From Acholeplasmatales bacterium (GTDB lineage: Bacteria > Bacillota_I > Bacilli_A > Acholeplasmatales > Acholeplasmataceae): a stretch of DNA of 64,000 nt. The translations under genes and the position numbers were made by a program. The notes under the pieces are model-generated. The model saw only the letters and a program-made list of their open reading frames with translations. It was not told the DNA's origin and did no database searches. The stretch covers positions 1-64,000 of the forward strand of contig JAITXT010000008.1 of NCBI GenBank assembly GCA_031284585.1, written 5' to 3'. The number at the start of each line of letters is the position of its first letter. Within the stretch, counting starts at the first letter, position 1. Below, in pieces: positions 27,181-37,559 of the stretch.

Positions 27181-30100
27181 TTAAATTCGCACCTCAAAGT
27201 TAATAGTATTTAAACTATTATTTCCTGGTACAATATCAAGATTATAATCTCCTAAACCTGTACTATAGATAAAATACTTGTTTGTGATCCTGTAATACTG
27301 TCCAAAGAATGGACTATTATAGAAGACAAATCCTACTGATAATAAATTAGTAATCCATAAATCATATAATGTAACATCAATATTACTGATAGTTACAATA
27401 ACTATATTTGAATTATTTACAATTATATTTGCATATGATTCACTTCCAAATGGAATTTCTGGAAGATTATTAATTCCTATAATGGTATTTGTATTATAAT
27501 ACCCATTGAAATAATTAGTAAGTAATCTGGCCAAACTTGTCCAACTAGTTAAAATAGTATTAAAGTCAAGAACTATCACTAAAAACTTACTATTATCTTC
27601 AAGGGTTAGAAAATATATTTTATATTGACTGAAACTAGGATGCTTATAAAAATAAGAATCAATACTAATAAAACCATTAGCCTCAAGAAGTAAATTATAA
27701 CTATATATATCAAAATTAGGACTATAGATTACTGTATCATTTACTGATGAGTATGATTTTAAATCATCTTGGGTTTTTAAAACATAAAAATTATCTCCTG
27801 GAAGGCTAGGAAGTAATATTACAAAATCTTCTGGAATATTTGAATCAATTAACTCTTGATAAGGCCAGCTTGAAAGAGGGGCCGGGTTATTTTGTTTAGC
27901 ATATATATAAATACCAACTGAAAAATAACTATAAGAACTAACTGTAATTTGAATATTTTGCTTGATATAAGATTTTGGTCTGATAGTAATTACATTTACT
28001 GGATCTTTAAATGATATTTGAAATCCATTTGATAGAAGTAACATTTCATATTCTGCTATCAATGTATCCCTAGACTCACTACTTGAGGTACTTGCAATAA
28101 TTAATGAGCGATTAAAATTTGAATTTAATATTTGTTCATAAAGATAAGCATTCCCTGAAGTAACATCAGGTATATTAAGGGCTTCTTCTCCAAATTCATT
28201 TTCTAATTCTGTTTTAGGATATATAGTACTAAGTTCTAATAGAGATTTCCCTATAGAAATTAAGTATCCCATAGACCCATTATTAATATTACTAATATTT
28301 ATTCCAAATTTACGGGTTTCATCTTGAAGCTCATAACCCCTTTCTGTTAGTATTTGTAAGTATCCGATTTCTAAAAATTTATTAGTCAAACTATCACGTA
28401 AATCTAAATCATTTGATGACGGATAAATATAAATCTCAAATGAACTCCAACTATAAAAAACATAATAGTAACAAGTGGTATCTAATGTTAAATCAGGAAT
28501 TATAAGCCCACTATATTTACTAGGATTAAGCATAATTACACCATCAATAGTATCACCAGGCCAAATAGTTGGAAGAACTTTATTAGTTGAAAGTGTAATA
28601 TCTATTCCAAAAATCCAAAGAGATTCAACAGTTACGGTTAGAAAATCAGTATTTAAGAAGGTATGGATAACATAATAAGGATTTGTTTCAGTAGAGCCAT
28701 TTAAGAGCAAATAATTAATATATTCGGTGGAGTTAATAGTAAATACTCTAAGCGTGAAGATAGTACTATTTGTAGATAATAAAATAGGTTCTAATTTAGA
28801 GTTTTGATTGATATCTATTTGAAATAAATAATAATTATCTGGAAGTAAGAAATTATTATAAATATTACTATCTACCGAAAGATAATTTAATAAATTTATA
28901 ATGTCATTTTTATCACCTAAGATTCCATAAACACTTTCAACTAATTCTTGATAATAATTTAAGGAATACTTGTAATATTCAGTTAGCCCAATTTCACTAA
29001 ACAAGAAATATATGGTATTAGATATTCCTTCAGCAATAAAATAATATTTATTATTTGTATATGCAAATTTCAAAGAAATAATTGAATCATTACTGTAACC
29101 ACTAAATATAGAATAGTCACCTATAAGATTAAGAGAGTTGCTAGTCTCATTTTGAGAAGAAAAACTATAATTAGTTAAATAATATCTATCTTTAAACTCC
29201 GCATAAGAGTAGAATGTATCAGTAAATGCTTTAAGTTTTAAACTACCAGTATAAGTTGCATTTTCAAGTAAGTAATAATTATTTGTGATACCATTACGAA
29301 CGTAAGAGAGAATATCACTTTCTAGTGATATATTAGTTACCTTATAACTACTACTAGGAAGACTATTTATATTTGAATAGATATCTAGAGTATAGTTATC
29401 TTTTAATTCACTCATTAAATTATCAAAATAATCAGTTAATAATTTTGTAGATATTTGATAGGTTGCTTTGATATTATTATTTATATTACTATAAACAGTT
29501 ATTGTTGCTTCTCCATAAGAATGACAAATTAAATATCCAAGATTATTAATTTCAAAAATAGTTTCATCACTCGAAGAATAGTAAAATTCTTGGAGAGATG
29601 ATATAGGATAAACTAAAGTGTGAAGTAGTACTATATCATTAGGACTTAAAGTATAACTATTAGGGATATTTATGATTTCAATACTAGTAGGAAGAGGATA
29701 ATCTACATAGATAATAAAACTTAGAGTTATCAAAGGATCTTCTACTAAGGAGAGAGTGATATCTACACTTCCTTTTTTAAGAGGTATAAGAATAAGATTT
29801 GAAATTACTAAGATACTAGGATCACTACTAGTTAAAATAACATTACTACCTCTTGATAAAGGATATACTTCAAACTCTAAGAGTTTATTTGATCCTACTA
29901 AGAAAGGACTATCTATATCAGTTATAATGTTAATTCCGTCTCTAGTATTAATAAATATAGATTCTACAATTTCATTATCATAAACTGAAACTGCTACCAC
30001 ATTAAATTCCCCGTATTTTTTAATTTTAAGAATTCCTGACCCAGATATCTCTCCTATACTTGTATCACTTGTACTCCAGATAACATTTTCTGAACTATTA

Positions 30101-30999
30101 TATGGATTTGGAATTATCACTAAATCAAAACTATCTCCTGGTTTGGCTACACTTGGAAGAGGAGCCCCTAATATACTAATACTAATTAAAGGAGCATAAA
30201 TAACTACAATATGAACTTTCGTAAATATTTCTAAATTATCGATTGATCTTATATAGACATCAGTTTCTCCTTCATCTAAGGCAGTGATATATCCAGAAGA
30301 TGTAATATCTACTATTCTTGAATTAGTAGTTGAAAAGTTAAAATCTTGTCTAGCAAGGTTTGGATTAATGTATGCTTCTAATTGAAAACTATCCCCAACA
30401 GTTAAGGGATCTTTTGGCATATTTGTAACTATAATTTCCTCAGGGCTATAATAGTTAACATTTAATGTAAATGAGTTCTCTATATTAGTATTTAAAACTC
30501 TAGCTATAATTTCTACTGTTCCACTTTTAAGTCCTTTAACTACTCCATGAGTATCTATCGTGGCAATAGAATCATTTTCTGATGAAAAAGTATAAACTTG
30601 TTTAGATGTTAATGGATAAACGGTTGCTGAAAGAGTAGTTTCTTCAAATAGATAGATATTATTTTGTCCTGTTATTAATATACTTTTAGGTTCACTGTAA
30701 ACAGTGCATTTAAAACTATAGCTATAGTTTAGAATAGTTGCCGTAATTTCTACTTCCCCACCTCTAATAGCCGTTATAAAACCACTATTATTTATCATTA
30801 ATATGTTAGTATCACTAGATGAAAATGTAACATCTTTTTTAAATGAAAAGATAGTACTATATTCTAATTGATATTCTTCGTTATAATTGAGTGCGTTAAT
30901 TTCGTTTAAGATACTCACTTTTGGATTGGTAAATCCAATTACTAGTAAACTAGTAAATGTTACAAGTAGAATAACTAGTTTAATTATTTTAGCTTTCAT
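27181..30999 (-). CDS. Large exported protein with bacterial Ig-like (BIG2) domains and C-terminal modules
   Basis: A 1272-residue exported protein. An N-terminal hydrophobic segment (about 6-24) serves as signal or anchor, with no lipobox Cys. About six BIG2 Ig-like domains follow (about 30-515), each with an SSD-x-x-I/V-x-x-I-x-x-x-G-x-I/V-x-A/G core. A middle domain starting YFDNLMSELKDNYTL (about 520-690) recalls a lipoprotein beta-cup. The C-terminal part carries the WP-type modules shared with the neighbouring genes (for example SSWPYQELIDSNIPED). It is convergent with the 1443-residue gene, with only about 30 bases between stops. Ig-like stalks lift a domain away from the cell surface; the ligand is unknown. 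Confidence 0.75.
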   Translation of the reverse strand: MKAKIIKLVILLVTFTSLLVIGFTNPKVSILNEINALNYNEEYQLEYSTIFSFKKDVTFSSSDTNILMINNSGFITAIRGGEVEITATILNYSYSFKCTVYSEPKSILITGQNNIYLFEETTLSATVYPLTSKQVYTFSSENDSIATIDTHGVVKGLKSGTVEIIARVLNTNIENSFTLNVNYYSPEEIIVTNMPKDPLTVGDSFQLEAYINPNLARQDFNFSTTNSRIVDITSSGYITALDEGETDVYIRSIDNLEIFTKVHIVVIYAPLISISILGAPLPSVAKPGDSFDLVIIPNPYNSSENVIWSTSDTSIGEISGSGILKIKKYGEFNVVAVSVYDNEIVESIFINTRDGINIITDIDSPFLVGSNKLLEFEVYPLSRGSNVILTSSDPSILVISNLILIPLKKGSVDITLSLVEDPLITLSFIIYVDYPLPTSIEIINIPNSYTLSPNDIVLLHTLVYPISSLQEFYYSSSDETIFEINNLGYLICHSYGEATITVYSNINNNIKATYQISTKLLTDYFDNLMSELKDNYTLDIYSNINSLPSSSYKVTNISLESDILSYVRNGITNNYYLLENATYTGSLKLKAFTDTFYSYAEFKDRYYLTNYSFSSQNETSNSLNLIGDYSIFSGYSNDSIISLKFAYTNNKYYFIAEGISNTIYFLFSEIGLTEYYKYSLNYYQELVESVYGILGDKNDIINLLNYLSVDSNIYNNFLLPDNYYLFQIDINQNSKLEPILLSTNSTIFTLRVFTINSTEYINYLLLNGSTETNPYYVIHTFLNTDFLTVTVESLWIFGIDITLSTNKVLPTIWPGDTIDGVIMLNPSKYSGLIIPDLTLDTTCYYYVFYSWSSFEIYIYPSSNDLDLRDSLTNKFLEIGYLQILTERGYELQDETRKFGINISNINNGSMGYLISIGKSLLELSTIYPKTELENEFGEEALNIPDVTSGNAYLYEQILNSNFNRSLIIASTSSSESRDTLIAEYEMLLLSNGFQISFKDPVNVITIRPKSYIKQNIQITVSSYSYFSVGIYIYAKQNNPAPLSSWPYQELIDSNIPEDFVILLPSLPGDNFYVLKTQDDLKSYSSVNDTVIYSPNFDIYSYNLLLEANGFISIDSYFYKHPSFSQYKIYFLTLEDNSKFLVIVLDFNTILTSWTSLARLLTNYFNGYYNTNTIIGINNLPEIPFGSESYANIIVNNSNIVIVTISNIDVTLYDLWITNLLSVGFVFYNSPFFGQYYRITNKYFIYSTGLGDYNLDIVPGNNSLNTINFEVRI

Positions 31000-31035
31000 T
31001 AACTAGACCCCCTATTTTTATAATTATATAACTTA

Positions 31036-31071
31036 ATAAAAAAAACCAGTAAATATTGCTATTTACTGGTT
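31036..31071 (-). terminator. Rho-independent terminator
   Basis: AACCAGTAAAT and ATTTACTGGTT form an 11-bp perfect stem with a six-base loop. On the minus strand it is followed by eight T residues. It ends the transcript of the lipoprotein gene at 31092-34421, and only about 35 bases separate it from the next minus-strand start. Confidence 0.85.
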
Positions 31072-31091
31072 AATAAATTAATTTTTAGAAA

Positions 31092-34000
31092 TTAGAAGAC
31101 TGAAACATTAATACCTATAACGTGTCCTTCCTCAATAATTGCTGTAATAGATGGCCACCAAAATCCAGGGTTTGAAGAATAAATGAAATCGGCTGCATTA
31201 GTTGTTTTTCTATAACTTCCATTGAAATTTGCATCATTAAATCCTAGAAGAACAAGGTTTGCAAACCAAGCTTTAATAGTATCTTCAAGGACACCATCAA
31301 ATACTAAACGAACATCACGGCTTTGAGTAGTAATCTTTACAAATTGGTCTCCTGTAATACTTACTTCTGGTAAATTAGTTCCATAAACAACAGTAGCAAC
31401 ACCCCATAAGGCGTTATAAAATAAATTAATATAACTAGCTACTTGACTCCAAGAAGTTGCTTTAAGAGCATATTCTTTAACTATACTTAATAAATGAGTA
31501 CCATCAGTTAAAACTTTATGACGAATAGTAAATTGATCATTTGAAGGATGAGTATAGTAAGAACTTGCATTAAGAACGAAACCATTATCTTCTAATAATA
31601 GAGAATAACTAGTATAATCTAATGTTTCTGCATAGATAACTAAACTATCAGTTGGAACACCATAATAAACTTTATCTTGAGATATAATATAGAATCTATC
31701 TCCAGGAAGAGTTGGTATAAGAAGAGCATAATCTTCAGGAACATAATTTCCAATTTGAACTTCTGGCCAAGAAATATAGGTAGTAGCACCTTCTTGTTTT
31801 GGATAAACAGTAATTCTAATTTGAGATGTACTATAATCTTGGATAGTTAATTGAATGTTACCTTTCCAATATGAAGTAGGAGCAGTAAACATATTATCAC
31901 TAGGATCTAAAAATTCTTTATTCCAACCAGAACTAAGTAGACCAGTTAAATATGTTGAAAGAGCAGCATTCTTAGCTTCTTCAGATTCAAGAACTATTAT
32001 AATTACAGACTTATTAAATAAATAAGTACTAATTTCATAATTATATGCTCCTCCAGGAATTGAAGGGATTAGAGAAGCTTCTTCACTAATATCAGATTCT
32101 AATTGGGCTGAAGGCCAAACTGTTCCAAGTGCGGCTGCGCCTTTTGTAAAATTAAGGTAATAAGTATTAGGAGTTCCAGAAGTATTAAGTCTAACTTTGT
32201 AAGTATGGGTTGGATCTTGTAATTCTGAACCATTTAAAGTAAGAGTAACTACGAAACCATCAGAAATTAATTGGTCTCTAACAGTATCAAGTAAAGTAGA
32301 CCCATCAACTTCACCAGTTAAATAATAGAAAATATCTAAGTTAGGATTTGAAACACTTCCCCAATTATCGATACGATATTTTGTACCTTCACCAAAACTA
32401 TAATCATTTAATACAAGTCCAGGGAAATGAGTAGAAATAGCAGCACTTATATCAGAGGCAGGCCAAACAGCTGGAATTGGAGATACACGTGATGGACTTA
32501 TTTCTAGCATTTGATTCCAAGAGGCATAATATAAAGTAATTAAATAACTATCTGCACTTTCAGGAATTGCTAATGTGTAATGTTCTGAATCAACTTTAGT
32601 ATAACCAGATGCTTCTAATTTTAAACCATAACTATCTAAACTATGACCAATACTAAAATAAGTATAAGAAGTCTTAAGTGATAAAGTCGCAAAATCAAAA
32701 TTACTATAACCTAGATATCCGAAATTTATTGGAAAATATCCGTCAATTACAGGAAGAGTTTCAATTAAAGCGGTAGGGTTTCCTACTAATTCTTGATATC
32801 TAACTAAATCACTATTATTTCCCCATATAGTCATATTAGAACCACTATATCCACTTTCATAGAAAGATACTGATGATTCTACTGGAGTTGTTTCATTTAC
32901 TTGAGATATAACACCCTTATATTCCTCTTCAAGAGCAGTGAGAGTAAATACATAACCGTCTCCTGTTTTAGTAATAACAATCTTAGTAACTGTTAATTCA
33001 GTTAAATAATTGAAAATAGTTGAAGAAGTAGTTAGTTCAACAGATGTAGTACTATTAGATGTTAAAGTATATTCTAAACCAGCAAAAGAATAACGACTCC
33101 TGAAAGTAGAACCACTAACTGAACTAGCAAAAGTAAGGAAAGAACTTAACGTAGCGTCCCAATGTGGAACAAGTAAATAATAAGTATCTAATGCTAGACT
33201 TCCATAATATAGTTGAGTTTTAGTTTGAACACTTTGTAAAGTTACACTAGATGTGGAATAAAGAGTATCTTCTTTAGTTAAAGTTAAAGTATAATTATCA
33301 GCTAAAGTAGTTAAATATGCCTTTGTATCAGTAATAATTGTAGCTGTAACGATAGTTACTACAGAAACAACTTCAGGATTTTGAACTGAAGCTACAGTAA
33401 TAGTTACAACACCTTCACCAGTGATAGTTACCTTGCCACTAGCAGTTACGGTTGCTACAAGAGTATCACTTGAAGTATAAGTAACTTCTTGAAGAGATAA
33501 TAGAGGTTCTACACTTGATACTAAATCATAAGTGCTTCCAACAATAGCTGTACCATCTTCAGGAGCGCCTTCTACGCTTACTCCAGTTACTTCTGGATAA
33601 ACTACTTCTATTTCAACTGAATCAGTGAAATATGAACTAGAACCTATTTGGTATGGTTGAGATACTTTGATGGTTGCTGTTCCAATAGAAACAGGAGTTA
33701 ATAGTCCAGTTTCGCTTACTGTAAGAACGGAACTATCAGTAGATTCCCAGATTCTTGTAGGATTAGAATGTGGAGCAGTAAGAGTTTCTAATTGGTATGT
33801 TTCTCCTAAGTGAATACTTTCTACAGGATTAGCAATATCAATCTTTAATCCGAGAACATAGATAACTGAAACTATAAATATTTGCTTAATAGAAGTATTA
33901 GCAACAGTTGCAGTTATAGTTGCTTCACCAATTTTAAGTGCGTTTAGGACTCCGTTTCCTGAAACAGTTACAACACTTGAATTAGAAGATTCATAACTTA

Positions 34001-34421
34001 CTAATTGACTTGCTGTACTAGGGGATACAATAGTAATTAGTGGAAGAGCTGATCCTAAGTTCAATGTAACAGGTGCGTTAGTAACATTAATGCCAGTAGG
34101 TAATGTGAAGACAGTAATTCTTGCTGTTGCACTTAATTCAAGGTATGATAGTGTAATATCAGCAGTTCCACCTCCAACAGCAACCACAAGACCAGTTTCG
34201 CTAACTGTTAGAACAGATTGATCACTTGAAGACCATTTTAAATCACTTTGTGGTACAAGAACAGTGTGTGATTTTAATTGAACTTCTTGATTTAAATTTA
34301 GTGTTGCTGGTGCATTTAGGATTTGAATGCTAGGAGTCACTTCGACATTTTCTGTCTGACAACTAACTAAAACAATTCCTGAAACTAAAATTAAAAATAA
34401 TAATAATAAATGTTTTTTCAT
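31092..34421 (-). CDS. Surface lipoprotein with four BIG2 domains and WP modules
   Basis: A 1109-residue lipoprotein with lipobox LVSC (about 18-21). Four BIG2 Ig-like domains (about 30-360) contain clear cores such as SSSDQSVLTVSETGLVVAVGGG. A middle domain (about 362-520) begins YLTTLADNYTLTL and matches the middle domain of the 1272-residue neighbour. About five modules with WP-x-x-x-L/I, then IPxxPG, then LLxxxGF, run to the C-terminus. An AGAAAAA-type ribosome site precedes the ATG, and the upstream gene on the same strand ends 52 bases away, so the two are probably co-transcribed. It is a paralogue of its two neighbours, more Ser/Thr-rich in composition, and its function is unknown. Confidence 0.78.
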   Translation of the reverse strand: MKKHLLLLFLILVSGIVLVSCQTENVEVTPSIQILNAPATLNLNQEVQLKSHTVLVPQSDLKWSSSDQSVLTVSETGLVVAVGGGTADITLSYLELSATARITVFTLPTGINVTNAPVTLNLGSALPLITIVSPSTASQLVSYESSNSSVVTVSGNGVLNALKIGEATITATVANTSIKQIFIVSVIYVLGLKIDIANPVESIHLGETYQLETLTAPHSNPTRIWESTDSSVLTVSETGLLTPVSIGTATIKVSQPYQIGSSSYFTDSVEIEVVYPEVTGVSVEGAPEDGTAIVGSTYDLVSSVEPLLSLQEVTYTSSDTLVATVTASGKVTITGEGVVTITVASVQNPEVVSVVTIVTATIITDTKAYLTTLADNYTLTLTKEDTLYSTSSVTLQSVQTKTQLYYGSLALDTYYLLVPHWDATLSSFLTFASSVSGSTFRSRYSFAGLEYTLTSNSTTSVELTTSSTIFNYLTELTVTKIVITKTGDGYVFTLTALEEEYKGVISQVNETTPVESSVSFYESGYSGSNMTIWGNNSDLVRYQELVGNPTALIETLPVIDGYFPINFGYLGYSNFDFATLSLKTSYTYFSIGHSLDSYGLKLEASGYTKVDSEHYTLAIPESADSYLITLYYASWNQMLEISPSRVSPIPAVWPASDISAAISTHFPGLVLNDYSFGEGTKYRIDNWGSVSNPNLDIFYYLTGEVDGSTLLDTVRDQLISDGFVVTLTLNGSELQDPTHTYKVRLNTSGTPNTYYLNFTKGAAALGTVWPSAQLESDISEEASLIPSIPGGAYNYEISTYLFNKSVIIIVLESEEAKNAALSTYLTGLLSSGWNKEFLDPSDNMFTAPTSYWKGNIQLTIQDYSTSQIRITVYPKQEGATTYISWPEVQIGNYVPEDYALLIPTLPGDRFYIISQDKVYYGVPTDSLVIYAETLDYTSYSLLLEDNGFVLNASSYYTHPSNDQFTIRHKVLTDGTHLLSIVKEYALKATSWSQVASYINLFYNALWGVATVVYGTNLPEVSITGDQFVKITTQSRDVRLVFDGVLEDTIKAWFANLVLLGFNDANFNGSYRKTTNAADFIYSSNPGFWWPSITAIIEEGHVIGINVSVF

Positions 34422-34473
34422 TTTTTTCTCCTTTTATATTTTTTATGTAAACTAGATTTTTTTAAACCTAGGT

Positions 34474-37353
34474 TTATCTATATTCAAATAGAAGTAAAGT
34501 GCCACTTCCTTCTATATATGCTATTGTTACTACAAACCAGTATAGGGATGAAAATCTCAAATACTTAGTTACTTTCCAAGTACATACTATTTGAGCAGAA
34601 GCATCAAGCCAAGTATAAGTTACTAGATTAGGTATTATACTTAAATCAGGGAATAGATAATCTCTTAATTCTAATGATTCTTCTTCACTCATTCCTAACA
34701 TATCAATTTCTGCTTTTAAAGTATCCCCAGTTCCATTCTTCTTTTTGAGAAGATATTGATAAGAAGTAGGAGTATTTACACTGAAATCTTTTAAATAATC
34801 AAAGTAAGAAGAAGTAAGACTTTTAAAAGATTCACTATTTAATGCACTTATCTTATCATTTGTATAAGAAATAATTTCATCAAATTCATTAAAATAACGT
34901 GATACTCTTACTCCACCAACTACTAAAGTGCCATCATTAAAGTCTACTACTCTAACTCCAAAACCTGATTTCTCTTCCATATAAAGATATACTAGATAAT
35001 CTACATTAAAGATTGTATGAGTAGTATAGAAATAACTTATAAACTCATCTTTTTCACTATTAGTTAAACCAGTAACATAATAAGATGCAAAGTTTTCTAC
35101 TACGATACTATCTACAAATGCCATTCCAAAGAAATAATAAGAATTAGTTAAAGCGTAACTAACACCTGTTCCATTAACTACAGGAAGAAGACTAATATCT
35201 TCTTCACCTAAGATAAATTTTAAATTATCTATTGGAAAACTATTACTTAAACTTAAAACTTCTGAAATAGATGGATAGATTGTTAATACAATAACTGTAT
35301 TAGGATCAACTGGAAAGAAATCTAAATCAATTCCTTTAAATGATACTTGATAATTTAAATCACTAGATAAAAATGAGAAATGAGCAGAATACATAGGATC
35401 ATTAAATACTTTTGTAAATCCTAGATTACTAAGAAGAGCTATATAACTTGCAAATGAAATAGTATTATTAAGAATAGAAATAGTAATTTCATCTGAACCT
35501 AGTATATTATAAGTAACTGAATAAGCTTCCGCTGGAAATAAAGGGATAATATCCATATTATGATCTTGTAATAATCCATATGGCCAAGAAATAACAGATC
35601 CAGGACTAGCTAGTAAGAAATCAATAAAGATTGATTTTCCTATTATAGTATCACTATTAAATTCAATTGCTATTCTTTTTGATGGATCTTGATATTGAAT
35701 ACCTCTAGCGGTAAGAATTTTATACCAACCATTTTGAACTAAATAGTTTCCCCAGTAATTTATCATCTCTGTAATATCTACTTCATCATCGAAACAAGCT
35801 AGAACATATACAAAACCATAACCAGATAAATTAATGAATCTAAAGTAAGGGGCCCCAGTAAAAACCGGGATATCAATTGAACCATAAATGTTATGAATAT
35901 AATTATTTACTTCTTGCTCTGGATAGTCTAGGAATAATTTGATGTAAAAATCTAGAGTTAAAGTTTCAGTTTGGTAATTGTAATAAGGAGTAACATAAAT
36001 ATATTGATTAGTTGCAATTCGACTTATTCTATGTCCTACTTCTTCTTTAAATCCAGTTCTTATATCGAGCAAATGTTCTCCTAACTTTATAACATCACTT
36101 GTAGGTACTGAGTAAATTTTAATAGATGACCTTGAGTAGTAAAAGAAAGATAAATAAACATATTCAAATTCAAAATCTAAATTAGAATCTAGGTTTTGAG
36201 TAATATTTGGAATAGCTTCTCTTAAAGTCTCTTCAATAAAACTAAGTTCTTCTTGAGTTCGATCGATTTCAAATTGGTTAGCAAATCTAGTGATTATATT
36301 TGTCCATGAATCTCTTGTTCCAAATGTTACTTCTCTACCACTTAAATAATATTCTTTAGTAGCAGTAATATTTGATGTACCAATATCAAAATAATCTACA
36401 TAAAAGATAACATTTTCATTACTTTCTGATAAATAATCTTCTAAATATTCAAACTCTTCATGACCATCTTCAATGATGGCATTAATTCTACTAACTTGAT
36501 AATTATCATCAAGAACAAATTCAATTCTTTTTGTATATTCACCATAAAACTCACCAAAAGTAGTTGAAACAATGTAATCAGCAACCGAATTATGATCAAA
36601 TATGAAATTTAAATCTTCATCATGATGACCTTTAACATCTGCATAAACAGTATTATAAAATTCATCATAGATTAATTGATCAGAAAATAAAGAATCTCCC
36701 AAATACCAATGTTTGAAACTAAACATCTTTTGATAATCACTAAAATATATTCTTGAAGCATTAGATACTTCTACGCTATCATCAAATAAATCAATAAATG
36801 CGGTATAGACTATTTCATCACTTGCTCTTACGGCAGAACCGTAAGCAGTATTACTTAACTCATCGTAAAGACCATATTCGGTTACAATACAAGAGTTATC
36901 ATATAAGAAAGAAGTAAGATCAAAACTATAATTTAAATCAAGTGAATTTAGAAATAATGATACACTTTCTATAGCTTTCTCATCACTTGTTTTAGGAATT
37001 GAAAATACATTAATAGTAAGACTTTTAGTTATACTAGATTTAACTTTAGAAGTCAAAGTAATAGTTGATGTACCAACAGATAATGCTTGTAGTAAACCAG
37101 TATTAGAATCTATAGTAGCAACGATAGCATTACTACTTTGATATGTTATTCCTTGATTTGCATCATCTGGATTTACTTTAGCATTTATTTGATAAGTATC
37201 TCCTATATAGAAGTTTATTTTCTCGTTTAAAAGAGTTATAGAAGATGGGAGAGTATCGTTTTCATCTATAGAGGGTTTGTCTTTACAAGAATAGAGGGTG
37301 AAGACTATTAATATTAAGATTGTAATTTTTAAAAATTTAAAACACTTTTTCAT
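34474..37353 (-). CDS. Surface lipoprotein with one BIG2 domain and repeated modules
   Basis: A 959-residue lipoprotein with lipobox LYSC (about 20-23). One BIG2 domain (about 38-118) contains YQSSNAIVATIDSNTGLLQAL. A long middle region (about 122-340) begins LNSLDLNYSFDL, like the middle domains of the two following paralogues. Several C-terminal modules carry the SWPYGLLQDHN and IIPLFPAEAYSV style of the family. A TATAAT and a CGAGGTAA ribosome site precede the start, so this gene is likely the first of a minus-strand unit. The last 60 residues differ from the paralogues (YSYW-rich end). Function is unknown. Confidence 0.75.
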   Translation of the reverse strand: MKKCFKFLKITILILIVFTLYSCKDKPSIDENDTLPSSITLLNEKINFYIGDTYQINAKVNPDDANQGITYQSSNAIVATIDSNTGLLQALSVGTSTITLTSKVKSSITKSLTINVFSIPKTSDEKAIESVSLFLNSLDLNYSFDLTSFLYDNSCIVTEYGLYDELSNTAYGSAVRASDEIVYTAFIDLFDDSVEVSNASRIYFSDYQKMFSFKHWYLGDSLFSDQLIYDEFYNTVYADVKGHHDEDLNFIFDHNSVADYIVSTTFGEFYGEYTKRIEFVLDDNYQVSRINAIIEDGHEEFEYLEDYLSESNENVIFYVDYFDIGTSNITATKEYYLSGREVTFGTRDSWTNIITRFANQFEIDRTQEELSFIEETLREAIPNITQNLDSNLDFEFEYVYLSFFYYSRSSIKIYSVPTSDVIKLGEHLLDIRTGFKEEVGHRISRIATNQYIYVTPYYNYQTETLTLDFYIKLFLDYPEQEVNNYIHNIYGSIDIPVFTGAPYFRFINLSGYGFVYVLACFDDEVDITEMINYWGNYLVQNGWYKILTARGIQYQDPSKRIAIEFNSDTIIGKSIFIDFLLASPGSVISWPYGLLQDHNMDIIPLFPAEAYSVTYNILGSDEITISILNNTISFASYIALLSNLGFTKVFNDPMYSAHFSFLSSDLNYQVSFKGIDLDFFPVDPNTVIVLTIYPSISEVLSLSNSFPIDNLKFILGEEDISLLPVVNGTGVSYALTNSYYFFGMAFVDSIVVENFASYYVTGLTNSEKDEFISYFYTTHTIFNVDYLVYLYMEEKSGFGVRVVDFNDGTLVVGGVRVSRYFNEFDEIISYTNDKISALNSESFKSLTSSYFDYLKDFSVNTPTSYQYLLKKKNGTGDTLKAEIDMLGMSEEESLELRDYLFPDLSIIPNLVTYTWLDASAQIVCTWKVTKYLRFSSLYWFVVTIAYIEGSGTLLLFEYR

Positions 37354-37559
37354 TAAATTACCTCGAATATATTATAAATTAAAATAGTCGCCTTTTTAGA
37401 AATTATGCATTTTTTTAATTTTAAAATCTAATAATTGATTTGTTTTTCAAACTAAATGAAAAAAAATTGAAAAAAAGAATTTGAATATTCCTAATAATTT
37501 TATCAAAATTAATATATTTAATCTAAACTCTAGTATAATTTATGAGATAAGGAGAGAGA

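Noticed and set aside
27140-27185. AT-only imperfect hairpin between the convergent repeat-protein genes
   Set aside because: The stem is only A/T pairs with interruptions; such structures occur by chance in this composition.
34463-34476. Palindrome TAAACCTAGGTTTA at the end of the 959-residue gene
   Set aside because: It has no loop and no T-run on the transcribed strand, so it is neither a clear terminator nor supported as an operator.
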